64,000 nt of DNA from Agromyces luteolus (GTDB taxonomy: Bacteria > Actinomycetota > Actinomycetes > Actinomycetales > Microbacteriaceae), in NCBI RefSeq assembly GCF_009729855.1, contig NZ_WODA01000006.1:186001-250000 (forward strand), in the 5' to 3' direction. The stretch's first letter is position 1. Every line of letters starts with the position of its first letter. Shown here piece by piece: positions 48,678 to 58,432 of the stretch. Made by a program: the position numbers and the translations under genes. The notes under the pieces are model-generated. The model did no database searches. It was not told where the DNA came from and saw nothing but the letters and a program-made list of their open reading frames with translations.

Positions 48678-50036
48678 TCAATGGTATGTCAAGCCCCTCG
48701 GACCCGCTCGTTCGAGCCCGACCTCCGGGCCTGCGCGCTCCTCGCGCGCCATCGCGCCGAGGCAGATGCCGGCGATGACGAACGGGATGGAGACCTGGGC
48801 TGCCACCCAGAACAGGTCGAACTGCGCCTGGACGATCCGGCTGAGGACGATGGCGACCGCCAACGTGCCGAAGCGGGGATCGACATGCCAGAGCACGAGC
48901 AGGATCCCGATCCACATCACGATGAACGCCGCGAGTCCGACGATGCCGGCACTCGCCAGCACCTCGAGCTCGCCCTGCGGGGGCTGGTAGCCGAGACTGC
49001 CGGGCTCGCGCCAGTAGCGCAGGCCGTGCCCGAAGACCGGGGACTCGCGCCAGTAGAGGTACACCTCGCGGAACCAGTCGAGGCGCTGGAAGACCGAGTT
49101 GTGCTGGTTCTGCGACTGGACCTGCTCGACGACCATCGACACGATGAGCCAACCGGCCGGGATGAGCAGCAGCAGCACGAGGATCCGCGACCGGCGCGAC
49201 GTGCTTCGGCGGATCACCGCGATCATGATGGCCGCCATCAGCCCGATCAGCGCCTGCCGCGACTGCGACACGACCACGCCGGCCACGAGCATCCAGAACG
49301 CGAGCCTGGACCAGCCCTTGGTCCAGGCGACCCAGTCGGGATTCAGGTACGCGACGACGGCGGCCAAGGCGAACGCCGTCCCGACGAAGTTCTTGTGCAT
49401 CGGGATCGGCCAGCTCGGCGCCGCCGGCCCGAAGTCGCCGCGCGCGTACCCCGCTGCAGCCTCGACGAGGGTGACCGCGGCGATCACGCAGGCGGTGAAC
49501 ACCAGCACCGAGAGCGCCGTCCGCGCGTAGCCGGCCGCGCCCAGCGCCCAGCCGACGATCAGGGCGCCGGACACCAGCAACCACGCATGGAACCACTCGA
49601 ACGTGTTGGCGAGGTACGGGTTGACGATGACCGTGAAGAGGGTGGCGAACTGGTACAGCAGGTTCAGCCAGAGCAACTGCCGGAGCGGCCTGCTGTACGG
49701 GCGCTGACCGAGCAGCAGCGCGGTGCCGAAGGCGGCCGCCAATGCCGCGTCGGAGACGGAGAGGTCGGCGCCGCCGATGCCGATGCGCTGCGAGATCATG
49801 AGTCCGGGCATCGCGAACAACGCGATCGCCAGCGGCTTCGAGGCGGTCAGTGATGCCGCGATCACGAAGGCCGCGATCACGATGGCGAACGTGGCGCCAC
49901 CCGACGCACCCCGGTCGAGGAGGAAGTACGTGGCCGCGGCCGCGGCGAAGGCGTACATCGCCCAGCGCCACGCACCGGACCACCATTCGACGGTCCGGAG
50001 GTGCCGGATCACCCGGCGCTCGCTCGTCGAACTCAT
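48678..50036 (-). CDS. O-antigen ligase/polymerase-like membrane protein (Wzy type)
   Basis: 452 residues from ATG 50036. About eleven hydrophobic segments are spread over the protein. A large extracytoplasmic loop between segments contains SQNQHNSVFQRLDWFREVYLYWRESPVFGHGLRYWREPG, which fits the Wzy_C/O-antigen-ligase pattern with conserved Arg, His and Gly (GHG). It should polymerise lipid-linked repeat units on the outer face of the membrane. It lies directly upstream of the chain-length kinase in the same direction, the expected pairing for a Wzx/Wzy pathway. No classical Wzx flippase is seen; the ABC exporter at 56.5 kb may replace it. Confidence 0.85.
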   Translation of the reverse strand: MSSTSERRVIRHLRTVEWWSGAWRWAMYAFAAAAATYFLLDRGASGGATFAIVIAAFVIAASLTASKPLAIALFAMPGLMISQRIGIGGADLSVSDAALAAAFGTALLLGQRPYSRPLRQLLWLNLLYQFATLFTVIVNPYLANTFEWFHAWLLVSGALIVGWALGAAGYARTALSVLVFTACVIAAVTLVEAAAGYARGDFGPAAPSWPIPMHKNFVGTAFALAAVVAYLNPDWVAWTKGWSRLAFWMLVAGVVVSQSRQALIGLMAAIMIAVIRRSTSRRSRILVLLLLIPAGWLIVSMVVEQVQSQNQHNSVFQRLDWFREVYLYWRESPVFGHGLRYWREPGSLGYQPPQGELEVLASAGIVGLAAFIVMWIGILLVLWHVDPRFGTLAVAIVLSRIVQAQFDLFWVAAQVSIPFVIAGICLGAMAREERAGPEVGLERAGPRGLTYH

Positions 50037-50114
50037 GGCCCCGGTCCTTCGTGAGATTCGCTTCAGTATCGCAGGTGACGCCGCCACCGCGGGCCGTCAA
50101 CGTAGTCTGGCCCG

Positions 50115-51254
50115 ATGAGCGAGCGGCTCGTCGGCATCGTCACGATCAACGACGACACGAACTACGGCAACCGGCTCCAGAACTTCGCGCTGCACGAGAT
50201 CGTCCGGTCCCTCGGCTGGGTGCCCGAGACGATCGCCAATCGACCGCCGTCGTGGGACCGTTCGCTCCTCGTGCCGCGGACGATGCACGACCTCTGGCAC
50301 GACCTTCCCGGCGTGGTCGAGCGGGCTCGGTCGCGGATGCCGCGACGGCTCCGAGCCCCGGCCGCGCCGAGCCCGCCGTTCCTCGAGGTTCGACGCGCGG
50401 CGATCGCGGGGTTCGCCCGCGACCGCATCCGATCGTCGCCCCAGGCCTATTCGACGATGCCGACCGACTACTGGGCCGACCGCTACGAACGCGCGATCGC
50501 GGGCTCCGACCAGGTCTGGAACCCGACGTACCGAAGAGCCCAGACGCTCGACTTCCTCGACTTCACCGAGGGCGCGAAACGCATCGCGTACGCGCCGAGC
50601 TTCGGCGTCCGACGCATCCCCGGCTACCTCCGCTCCCGCTACCGCCGGTGGATCGGAGGCATCGCCCACCTCTCGGTCCGGGAGACCGTGGGCGCGGACA
50701 TCGTCGCCGACCTGACCGGCCGCGATGCCCCGGTCGTGCTCGACCCGACCGCCCTGCTCCCTCGGGCCGACTGGGACGCGCTGATCGGGGATCGGCCGCG
50801 ACCCGTGGACGTCCGCTACGCGGTCCGGTTCTTCCTCGGTCGGCCGACGGCCGCCCAGGACGACTGGATCATGCAGGATGCCGCCCGGCGTCACCTGGAG
50901 GTCGTCGACCTGCACGCCCTCGACGACGAACGGTTCGCCGACGTGGACCCGCTCGGCTTCGTCTCGGCGATCGCCCATGCGGATGCCGTGTACACCGACT
51001 CGTTCCACGCGGCGAGCTTCTCGCTGCTCTATCGACGCCCACTCGTACTCGGGCAGCGGTACGCCGACGATGCGAGGCAGGAGGAGCTCATCGCGCAGCA
51101 TCGGCTCGCGGCGCGAGCGACCGGCGTCGACGGCCTCCGCGTGATCGCGGACGTCGACTGGCTCAACGTCGAGGCGGGTCGCGAGCGGCTCCGCTCGTCG
51201 TCCCTGGGCTTCCTCGCCGGCGCGCTGGGCGACGCGGCGGCCGGGCCGGGGTAG
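50115..51254 (+). CDS. Polysaccharide pyruvyl transferase family protein
   Basis: 379 residues from ATG 50115. The family pattern is complete: GIVTINDDTNYGNRLQNFALHEIV, IAGSDQVWNPTY, IAYAPSFGVRRIPGYL, LSVRETVGADIVADLTGRDAPVVLDPTALL and the C-terminal DAVYTDSFHAASFSLLYRRP. It resembles proteins often annotated WcaK-like. The ketal donor is expected to be phosphoenolpyruvate. Divergent from the Wzy-like gene with 78 bases between, it heads a plus-strand pair with a GT2 gene. Confidence 0.86.
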   Translation: MSERLVGIVTINDDTNYGNRLQNFALHEIVRSLGWVPETIANRPPSWDRSLLVPRTMHDLWHDLPGVVERARSRMPRRLRAPAAPSPPFLEVRRAAIAGFARDRIRSSPQAYSTMPTDYWADRYERAIAGSDQVWNPTYRRAQTLDFLDFTEGAKRIAYAPSFGVRRIPGYLRSRYRRWIGGIAHLSVRETVGADIVADLTGRDAPVVLDPTALLPRADWDALIGDRPRPVDVRYAVRFFLGRPTAAQDDWIMQDAARRHLEVVDLHALDDERFADVDPLGFVSAIAHADAVYTDSFHAASFSLLYRRPLVLGQRYADDARQEELIAQHRLAARATGVDGLRVIADVDWLNVEAGRERLRSSSLGFLAGALGDAAAGPG

Positions 51255-51298
51255 CCCGCACGGTCCGCGGTCCGGCAGTGCCCCGCTAGCATGACCGC

Positions 51299-52306
51299 GT
51301 GCAGGAGAGACAGCCGGATGCCGCGGGGCCGACGTTCGCGCTCGTCATCCCCACCCACCGCCGCCCCGACCTCGTCCTGCAGGCGGTCGACAGCGCGCTG
51401 CGCCAGACCAGGTCGTTCGACCAGGTGATCGTGGTGCCCGACGGCCTGGACGATCCCGCGATCGGCGCCCTCGCCGAATCGCCCGTCGACGTCGTGCCGA
51501 TCGAGAAGGCGGGCGTGGCGGCGGCCCGCAACGCCGGGCGCGCGCACGCGCGAACCGAATGGGTGTGCTTCCTCGACGACGACGACCTGCTGCACCCCGA
51601 CTACCTCGCCCGCGTCGAGGCCGAGGTGGTGAGCTCGCCCGGCATCGGCGCGATGAACGCCGCCTACTGGAGCTTCGCCCCGGAGGCCGGGCCCGACGAC
51701 GAGTTCGCCGCGACCACGCTCGACGAATGCCTCGAGGCGATCGAGACCGCCGTGCCGACGCGCGACCTGTCGTACCTCGAGATCGAGGGCCGGAGCTTCG
51801 ACCTGCTGCTCGAGCGGATGCGCGGATCGATGAGCACGACCGCCGTCCGGCGCGACCTGCTGGAACGAGCCGGCGGATTCCCGCACGGGTTCGTCACCGC
51901 GCAGGACTGGGTGATGTACGTCAACGTCGCTCGCCTGACCGAGTGGCGCCTGATCGCCGATCGCCTGGCCTTCTTCCGCGATCTCCCGGACTCGATCACG
52001 CGCACCGGTTCACCGCTGAAGGGCCTGACCGCGCTCCGTGCCATCCGGTCGTTCTGGCAGCCGACGTCGCTGCCGACGCCCCCGCACCGGCCGCTCGACG
52101 CGTACCGGGACCACTACCGGCACGTGCTCGGCTGGGCGCTCCTCGCCTGCCGGCGGGCGCGCGACGTCCGCTCGTACCGCGAGGCGCTCGCGATCGCCCG
52201 CGACATCCTCCCGCACCGCATCGACCGCGTGCGCGCAGCGATGCCGCGCCGGGTCAGCGGCGCCATCTCGCGGGTTTCGTCGGCCGTGAGCCCTCGGCGC
52301 CGCTGA
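51299..52306 (+). CDS. Family 2 glycosyltransferase
   Basis: 335 residues from GTG 51299. FALVIPTHRRPDLVLQAVDSALRQ and VIVVPDG form the nucleotide-sugar pocket, and VCFLDDDDLLHPDYL is the metal-binding site. A helical C-terminus with many arginines follows (RVRAAMPRRVSGA). No membrane segments are seen. It probably transfers a single sugar to the lipid-linked repeat unit. It lies 44 bases after the pyruvyl transferase gene, converging on another GT2 gene. Confidence 0.85.
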   Translation: MQERQPDAAGPTFALVIPTHRRPDLVLQAVDSALRQTRSFDQVIVVPDGLDDPAIGALAESPVDVVPIEKAGVAAARNAGRAHARTEWVCFLDDDDLLHPDYLARVEAEVVSSPGIGAMNAAYWSFAPEAGPDDEFAATTLDECLEAIETAVPTRDLSYLEIEGRSFDLLLERMRGSMSTTAVRRDLLERAGGFPHGFVTAQDWVMYVNVARLTEWRLIADRLAFFRDLPDSITRTGSPLKGLTALRAIRSFWQPTSLPTPPHRPLDAYRDHYRHVLGWALLACRRARDVRSYREALAIARDILPHRIDRVRAAMPRRVSGAISRVSSAVSPRRR

Positions 52307-52336
52307 GGCGGCCGAGCGGACGAGGCATCCGCCTCG

Positions 52337-53308
52337 TCAGGGGGCGACGCCCTCCGTGCGCCCGCCGAGCGTCGCACGCAGCTCGCGCCCCAGCGCGTCC
52401 ACGCGACGCGGGGGGAGCGGCGACCAGCGCGCCGACCGGAGCATCGCCGCTGCGCCCCATCCGACGCCGACGACCGTCACGCCCAGGCGCTTGAGCCTCG
52501 CGCCGAGCCCGCCCGCACGACCGACCGCGCGGAACTGCACGCCGACCCACCGGCGGAGGAGCGGGGAGCGGATGCCGCCGTCGCGGGCGAGCAGCACCAT
52601 GTGGTTCCTCCGCCCGTAGAGCTTGTAGCGGGTGTCGAACCGGGCGCCGCGCACGTGCGGTGCGGGGAGGTGGTCGACCGCCGCGTCGGGCGCGAAGATC
52701 GCGCGACCGCCGATCGCCCTGACCCGGAGGAAGACGTCGGTGTCCTCGCGGAGCGCGGTGCCCGGGTAGTCGTCGCGGAACCCGCCGAGTTCGGCGAGCG
52801 TCGACCGGCGGAAGGACATGTTCGCGCCGATGCCGTGGTCGACGACCACGATGCCGCCTGGGAGCGAGGCGAACCCGTCGGTCAGCGTCCCGTCCGGGAG
52901 GAGCCGGCCGATCGGCTTCTCGTACGTCTCCTCGCCCGGCAGGCCGTTGCACGTGCGCCCCGACACGGCCGAGACCTCCGCATCCGCGAAGGCCGCGAGC
53001 AGCGCGGCCTGCCACCCGGGGCGGAGCACGACGTCGTCGTCGAGGAAGCTCACGATCGCGCCGCGGGCGTGCCGCAGCGCGGCGTTGCGCGACCGCGTCA
53101 TCCAGCCCGCGAGCTCCGGGGCGTGCACGTACACGATCGGCCTGGCGAATCCGTCCGCGATGTCACGACGGTCGGCGGCCGAGGCGTCCACGACGACGAT
53201 CTCGGCGTCGTCAGAGAGCCCGGCGTCGAGCGACCGGAGGCAGCGCTCGAGGAACTCGGGTCGCTCATAGGTCACGATGCACACGCTCAGCACCGGTGCA
53301 CCGCCCAT
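52337..53308 (-). CDS. Family 2 glycosyltransferase
   Basis: 323 residues from ATG 53308. VLSVCIVTYERPEFLERCLRSL, IVVVDASAADR, RSRNAALRHARGAIVSFLDDDVVLRPGW and GANMSFRRSTLAELGGFRDDYPGTALREDTDVFLR are typical of inverting GT2 enzymes, with a DxD-like metal site and an ED catalytic pair. The C-terminal part contains RYKLYGRRNHMVLLA. It stands alone on its strand and is divergent from the GT14 gene. Confidence 0.86.
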   Translation of the reverse strand: MGGAPVLSVCIVTYERPEFLERCLRSLDAGLSDDAEIVVVDASAADRRDIADGFARPIVYVHAPELAGWMTRSRNAALRHARGAIVSFLDDDVVLRPGWQAALLAAFADAEVSAVSGRTCNGLPGEETYEKPIGRLLPDGTLTDGFASLPGGIVVVDHGIGANMSFRRSTLAELGGFRDDYPGTALREDTDVFLRVRAIGGRAIFAPDAAVDHLPAPHVRGARFDTRYKLYGRRNHMVLLARDGGIRSPLLRRWVGVQFRAVGRAGGLGARLKRLGVTVVGVGWGAAAMLRSARWSPLPPRRVDALGRELRATLGGRTEGVAP

Positions 53309-53377
53309 GGTCTCCCGCCCTCCGCCGATACCGGGTGATTCTATCCACGCGATGCGACCGGCTCGTAGGCTTCGGTC

Positions 53378-54385
53378 ATGGTCGGCGAGCAGGCGGGCGG
53401 GCGCTCCGCGCGCGGGGGTGCGGCGTACGTCGTGCTCACCCATCGGGACTGGCCGCAGGTGCAGCGACTGGCACGCGCCATCCGCTCGTCGAGCCCCGAC
53501 GCGTTCGTCCTCATCGCCCATGACGACCGCACCACCGCGTTCCCGGCGGAGACCGGCGATCCCCGCGTCCGGGTGTTCGTCCACGGCCTCGACACGGACT
53601 GGGGCTCGTGGGAACTCGTGGAGGCGACACTGCGAGCGTTCGAGGAGGTGCGCCGGCGCGCCGACCCCGCCATGGTGGTGCTCGTGTCGGGACAGGACTA
53701 CCCGATCCGGCCGCTCGCCGAGTGGGAGGCGGAGGTGCTCGCGGCCGGCGGCTGGGTCGGAACCGCCGAGGAACTGCGGTACGCGCCGCACTGGGGGCGT
53801 CGGCGCGGCGAGGGCCGGGACGAGCTCACGCGGTACGCGTACCGGTGGTTCCGCACCCCGCTCGCGCGCCTCGGCGTCAGGGTCGGCGGTCGGCCCGGCG
53901 CGTTCCTGCGGCGCGTGCGCGGCGCGATCGCCCTCCGCCTCGAGCCCGTGCTCGGCGTGCGGGTCGTCAGCCGGGGTCGAGGCGTGCACTGGGGCATCCG
54001 TCGCCCCACCCCCTTCACGGCCGACCGCCCCTGTTACACGGGGAGCCAGTGGGTCGCGATCTGCCGGCCCGAACTCGACCGGCTCCTCGACGAGGACCTC
54101 GCGCCGGGCTCGCGACTCCGCCGCCTCTACCGGCGCACGATCATCCCCGACGAGTCCGCCCTCGTCACGCCGCTCGCGTGGCGTTCGCCGCCGGCCGACC
54201 TCGCCCCCGTGACGGATGTCTCGTGGGACGCCGAACTCGACCAGCCGACGGTCCGCACGGTCGACGACCTCGAGCGGCTCGCCGCGTCGGGCTCGGCCTT
54301 CTGCCGCAAGGTCGACCCGGTCGCCAGCGCCGCCCTGCTGGACGCGCTCGACCGGCGCGTCCACGCGAACCGGGCCGAGGGGTAG
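53378..54385 (+). CDS. Core-2/I-branching-like glycosyltransferase (GT14)
   Basis: 335 residues from ATG 53378. AAYVVLTHRDWPQVQRLARAI, VVLVSGQDYPIRPLAEWEAEV, CYTGSQWVAICRPELDRLL and IIPDESALVTPLAW match the beta-1,6-N-acetylglucosaminyl/xylosyl-transferase-like family GT14. Metal independence is usual in the family. In bacteria GT14 members occur in capsule and exopolysaccharide loci and could add branch sugars. The gene is followed after 40 bases by the first of the two PP-loop genes, so the two are probably co-transcribed. Confidence 0.85.
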   Translation: MVGEQAGGRSARGGAAYVVLTHRDWPQVQRLARAIRSSSPDAFVLIAHDDRTTAFPAETGDPRVRVFVHGLDTDWGSWELVEATLRAFEEVRRRADPAMVVLVSGQDYPIRPLAEWEAEVLAAGGWVGTAEELRYAPHWGRRRGEGRDELTRYAYRWFRTPLARLGVRVGGRPGAFLRRVRGAIALRLEPVLGVRVVSRGRGVHWGIRRPTPFTADRPCYTGSQWVAICRPELDRLLDEDLAPGSRLRRLYRRTIIPDESALVTPLAWRSPPADLAPVTDVSWDAELDQPTVRTVDDLERLAASGSAFCRKVDPVASAALLDALDRRVHANRAEG

Positions 54386-54425
54386 GATCCCCGCGTCCGA
54401 CGAATGCTCGAGATGGGAGTCCGGG

Positions 54426-55592
54426 TTGCGCATCGGAGTGCCCGCGATCGAGTCCGACCGCGGCCGCGTCACCTGGTCGGTGCCGGTCGCGGGAGTCCCG
54501 GGCGCCCCGACCCGGCTCTGGTTCACGGTTCCGGGCGAGCACGCCGCGCTCCTCACCCACCTCGCCGATCCGGCCGTCATCGGACTCCTCGTGCCCGCCA
54601 TGCACGCGGGCGCGGCGATGACCGTCGACGGGCCCGTGACCGACGAGGTCGTGTTCGGGCTGACCCACGGCTACCAGCACGTGATGGAGGCCGTGATCCC
54701 GGAGCTGCGACCCATCGGGATCGAGGCCGGAGCGCAGGCTGCCGCGAGGGAGCCGGCTCCCGGCGTCGCGACCGGATTCTCCGCCGGCATCGACAGCTTC
54801 GCGGTCGTCGCCGAGCACCTCTCCCCCGCGATCCCGGACGAGCTCAGGCTCACGCACCTGGTGTTCTTCAACGTCGGCGCGATGACGGGCGGAGCGGCCG
54901 GGCGGCGTCGATTCGAGCGGATGCGCACCCGGCTCGCCCCGTCCGCCGAGCGACTCGGCCTGCCGTTCGTCCCGGTCGACTCGAACCTCGACGACTTCTT
55001 CCCGTTCGCGGGATTCGTGCAGACCCACGGCCCGCGGAACCTGAGCGCGGCGTCCCTGCTGCAGGGCGGGATCGGCCGCTTCCTCTACGCGAGCACCCAC
55101 CCCTTCGCGCGGGTCTCCGTCGGGCGCTCGCACAGCACCGCGTACTCCGATCCGATCTCGATGCCGCTCCTCGAGACGACGGCGTTCCGCCCGCGATTCC
55201 ACGGCAGCCGGTACACGCGCGCCGAGAAGACCACGATCGTCGCCGGGCTGGGCGAGTCGCACCAGAGCCTGCACGTCTGCACCACGCTCACGGCCGACGG
55301 GAGCAACTGCTCGAGGTGCAGCAAGTGCCTGCGGACCCAGCTGACCCTCGAGCTCATCGGGCAGCTGGGCTCGTACGGGCGCGTCTTCGACCTCGAGGTG
55401 TACGAGCAGCTCCGACGCGGCTTCCTCGACGAGGTGGCCCACTCCCGGGATCCGCACCTGGTGGAGCTCCGCGAGTTCGCCCGGGAGACCGGCTTCCGGC
55501 TCCCGCCGGCCGGCGCCGGATTCCTCCGCCACGGGCTGCGTCGCCTCGAGCGCAAGTCCGGCGTGCTGCGCGGTCGACTCGCGGGCGGATGA
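54426..55592 (+). CDS. PP-loop-type protein with QueC-like four-cysteine site (paralogue 1)
   Basis: 388 residues from TTG 54426; GGGAG lies six bases upstream and no ATG or GTG is in frame nearby. After an N-terminal beta-rich region of about 110 residues comes TGFSAGIDSFAVVAEHL, a variant of the SGGxDS pyrophosphatase loop, followed by LTHLVFFNVGAM (the next strand) and VDSNLDDFF. Near residues 285-301 four cysteines are spaced C-x9-C-x2-C-x2-C, ending CSRCSKCLRT, very like the zinc site of QueC. Fold and spacing suggest an ATP-dependent ligase or amidase of the adenine nucleotide alpha-hydrolase superfamily. The substrate is unknown. A paralogue lies at 59.5 kb. Confidence 0.7.
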   Translation: MRIGVPAIESDRGRVTWSVPVAGVPGAPTRLWFTVPGEHAALLTHLADPAVIGLLVPAMHAGAAMTVDGPVTDEVVFGLTHGYQHVMEAVIPELRPIGIEAGAQAAAREPAPGVATGFSAGIDSFAVVAEHLSPAIPDELRLTHLVFFNVGAMTGGAAGRRRFERMRTRLAPSAERLGLPFVPVDSNLDDFFPFAGFVQTHGPRNLSAASLLQGGIGRFLYASTHPFARVSVGRSHSTAYSDPISMPLLETTAFRPRFHGSRYTRAEKTTIVAGLGESHQSLHVCTTLTADGSNCSRCSKCLRTQLTLELIGQLGSYGRVFDLEVYEQLRRGFLDEVAHSRDPHLVELREFARETGFRLPPAGAGFLRHGLRRLERKSGVLRGRLAGG

Positions 55593-55635
55593 CCCGGGGT
55601 CGTCGACCCTCGCGCGGGTCGGTTACGTTGGCACC

Positions 55636-56511
55636 GTGCTGGCATTCATCACCTCGCTGCGGCATCCCCGCAACAGCGCCGACTACGGCGAGGTGGAGGC
55701 GCTGCTCGCGGATTCGCTGCGCTCGGTGCTCCGCCAGGAGAGCCCGGACTTCAGCGTCTGGGTCGTCGGCAACCGCCGGCCGGCGAACCTGCCGGACCGA
55801 GTGAACTGGGTGGAGGTGGACTTCGCCCCGCCGAGCGAGCGGCGCGGCCCGCAGACGGGGCGTGAGGCGGTCCTGCTCGACAAGGGCACGAAGCTCGCCG
55901 TGGGCCTCATCGCGGCGTCGGCCGAGCGCCCCGACCACGTCATGCTGTTCGACGCCGACGACGCCGTGTCGAAGCGCCTCGCCGGGCTCTCGGCCGCCGA
56001 CCCCGAGGCCGACGGGTGGCGGGTCGTCGAGGGCTGGCGCTGGTCGAGCGAGCGGCGCGCGATCCGGCGCCAGCCGGACTTCCACCGCCACTGCGGCACC
56101 GCATTCGTCGTGCGGCGCGACCTCTACGAGGTGCCGGACGGACTCGGCCTCGGCGCGAGCCAGGAGGAACTCCTCGAGGCCTTCGGCGAGCGCCTCTTCC
56201 GCCGGATCGGATCGCACCGGCACCTGAGCGACGACCTCGCCGCGGAGGGGCATCCGCTCAGCCCGGTCGGGTTCCCGGCCGTGCTCTACCGCGTCGGCAC
56301 GGGGGAGAACCACTCGGGCGTCTCGCTCGGCGGGTTCGGGCGCCCGATCGGCCGCGCCGTGGCCTCGGAGTTCGGGGTGCCCGCCACGCGACTCACGCCG
56401 GCCGGGCTGTTCCGCTCGGTCCTGCCGGGCCGTCGCGCGCTCGAGCGGATGCCGCGGCTCAACTCGATCGTGACCGGCGCGGGGCGCGGCGACGACTCCC
56501 GTCGCGCCTGA
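55636..56511 (+). CDS. Putative GT-A glycosyltransferase
   Basis: 291 residues from GTG 55636. Weak but consistent GT-A features: LAFITSLRHPRNSADYGEVEALLADSLRSVL at the start, FSVWVVGNRRP, then HVMLFDADDAVSKRLAGL with a DxD-type metal site, HRHCGTAFVVRRDLYEVP and LYRVGTGENHSG. It does not match the standard GT2 pattern closely, and I do not recognise the exact family. Its place after the GT14 and PP-loop genes, and before the ABC exporter, supports a glycan role. Confidence 0.6.
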   Translation: MLAFITSLRHPRNSADYGEVEALLADSLRSVLRQESPDFSVWVVGNRRPANLPDRVNWVEVDFAPPSERRGPQTGREAVLLDKGTKLAVGLIAASAERPDHVMLFDADDAVSKRLAGLSAADPEADGWRVVEGWRWSSERRAIRRQPDFHRHCGTAFVVRRDLYEVPDGLGLGASQEELLEAFGERLFRRIGSHRHLSDDLAAEGHPLSPVGFPAVLYRVGTGENHSGVSLGGFGRPIGRAVASEFGVPATRLTPAGLFRSVLPGRRALERMPRLNSIVTGAGRGDDSRRA

Positions 56512-58320
56512 TCAGTCGAGCTCGCCGAGTTCCACGAGGCGTGCGAAGTCGGCGTTCGTCGCGCGCACCTCCTCGAAGGTGCCCTCGGCATCGACGTGCC
56601 CGCCCTTGAGGAACACCAGGGTGTCGGCGTGCCGCACGGTCGAGAGCCGGTGGGCCACGATGAGGATCGTCAGCGACCCCTGGAGCGCTCCGAGCGTCTG
56701 GGCGATCTCGTGCTCCGTGACGTTGTCGAGCGCCGAGGTCGCCTCGTCGAGCACCAGGACGCGAGGGCGACGGTAGAGGGCGCGTGCGAGTCCGATGCGC
56801 TGGCGTTGACCGCCCGACAGGCGCACGCCGCGCTCGCCCACGACCGTCTCGAGTCCGTCGGGCAGTTCGGCGACGAGCGCCTCGAGCTGCGCCATCCGGA
56901 TCACCTCGTGGACCCGTTCGAGGTCGACGTCGTCGGCCGGGACGCCGAACGCGATGTTGGTGGTCAGGGTGGCGTTGAGCAGGAAGACGTCCTGCGGGAC
57001 GACGCCGAGCTCGGCGTACCAGCTCGCGGGGTCGGCGGCGATCGACCGGCCGCCGACGAGTACCTCGCCCTCGGTCGGCTGGAGGAGGCCCAGCACGATA
57101 TCGAGGAGCGTGCTCTTGCCCGCGCCGCTCGAGCCGACGAACGCGGTCGTCCGGTTCTCCCCGATCTCGAGCGAGATCCCCTGCAGCACGTGCTCCTCGG
57201 AGTCCGGGTAGTGGAAGCCGAGGTCGCGGAGGACGATGTCGCCCGAGAACCGCTCGGAGCTCCGCGGACGCTCGTCGTGCACGCCGCCGGCGGCGAGCTC
57301 GTCGACGGCCTTCGAGATGATGTCGAGCCCGGCGCGGCCGGTGCGGATCGTCGCGAGACCTGCGCCGATGCGGTTGAGGCCGGGAAGCGCGCGAAGGGAT
57401 GCGGCGGCGAACACACCGAGCACGGTCAGTGCCTCGGCGGGCGTACCGGTGGTGAAGAGGATGACCGAGATGCCGAGGATGGCGACGACGAACCCGATCT
57501 CGAGGAGGTAGCGGGGTGCGTCGGAGAGGATCCCCATGACCCGCGCGGCCCGCGCGCGGCGCAGCCGGGCCGCGCGGAAGCCGTCGATGAAGGCGTTCGC
57601 ACTGGAGGTCAGGCGCGCCTCGCGGAAGCCGTCGAGCCCTGGCAGGAGGAACTGCCACGCCTCGAGGCCGGCGGCGGCGACCTCCTCGCCGATGCGGTAC
57701 TGGCGTCGGCGGAGCAGCATCTGGACGCCGAACACGAGCACGCCGAAGAGCACCACGGCGAAGAGCGTGACCGCGACCGAGGTCAGCAGGAGCACGACCA
57801 CGATGCCGGCCAGCACCACGATGTCGGAGACCAGGCTGACGACGTTGAGGAGCACGCTCGAGGCCTGCCCGGTCGCATCGTTGATGTTGCGGTAGATCTC
57901 GCTGATCCGGCGCGACCGGTGGTCGGCGTACGGCGCGAGCGCGTAGCGCCGCGCGAGTTCGGCGGCCGACAGCGCCGAGATCTTCGTCGTGCGACCGAGC
58001 AGCCACCAGCGGAAGGCGATCGCGCCGATGCTCTTGACGATGAAGACGAGGGTGATGATCCCCGCGACGACCGGGATGAGCGTGGAGATCTCCGTGGTCC
58101 CGAGCGCGTCCGAGATCGACTGGGTGAACCAGTTGTCCGTCTCGCCGGAGAAGAGCTGCGTGAGGGGGATCATCGCGGCGACGCCCAGCGTGTCGAGGGC
58201 CGCGAGGATCAGCGAGGCCCCGATCGTGCCGACCACCCACCGCTTCGGGTCGGCGCCGGCCATGTCGAGCATCATGCGCAGCTGCGCGGTCAGGCTCCGC
58301 TCGCGCGCGCTTCGTGCCAT
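56512..58320 (-). CDS. ABC exporter, lipid-linked glycan flippase type (MsbA/PglK-like)
   Basis: 602 residues from ATG 58320, with GGAGGAG upstream. Residues 1 to about 330 form a six-helix membrane domain (VVGTIGASLILAALDTLGVAAMIPL and others). The ATPase follows: Walker A GSSGAGKST near 395, Q-loop VPQDVFLLNATLTTNIAF, signature LSGGQRQRIGLARALYRRP, Walker B VLVLDEATSALD and the switch histidine in VAHRLSTV. The single-chain membrane plus ATPase layout of 600 residues fits PglK/MsbA-type exporters, which flip lipid-linked oligosaccharides. It could supply the flippase step that the locus otherwise lacks. Confidence 0.87.
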   Translation of the reverse strand: MARSARERSLTAQLRMMLDMAGADPKRWVVGTIGASLILAALDTLGVAAMIPLTQLFSGETDNWFTQSISDALGTTEISTLIPVVAGIITLVFIVKSIGAIAFRWWLLGRTTKISALSAAELARRYALAPYADHRSRRISEIYRNINDATGQASSVLLNVVSLVSDIVVLAGIVVVLLLTSVAVTLFAVVLFGVLVFGVQMLLRRRQYRIGEEVAAAGLEAWQFLLPGLDGFREARLTSSANAFIDGFRAARLRRARAARVMGILSDAPRYLLEIGFVVAILGISVILFTTGTPAEALTVLGVFAAASLRALPGLNRIGAGLATIRTGRAGLDIISKAVDELAAGGVHDERPRSSERFSGDIVLRDLGFHYPDSEEHVLQGISLEIGENRTTAFVGSSGAGKSTLLDIVLGLLQPTEGEVLVGGRSIAADPASWYAELGVVPQDVFLLNATLTTNIAFGVPADDVDLERVHEVIRMAQLEALVAELPDGLETVVGERGVRLSGGQRQRIGLARALYRRPRVLVLDEATSALDNVTEHEIAQTLGALQGSLTILIVAHRLSTVRHADTLVFLKGGHVDAEGTFEEVRATNADFARLVELGELD

Positions 58321-58432
58321 GGTCTCCTCCGCGCCACGCCCCCGATTCGGGCGGGCGGGCCCTCCGAATCCTATCTTCGAGTCGCGCGCGATCGAGAACC
58401 GGGCCGCCTGCGAGGGGCGCCGGCTCCCTCGA

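Noticed and set aside
45606-49853. 1415-residue open frame across four polysaccharide genes
   Set aside because: It lies antisense to a pyruvyl transferase, a GT4 enzyme, the BY-kinase and the Wzy-like protein, all with clear motifs. Its product is charged low-complexity sequence, typical of high-GC shadow frames.
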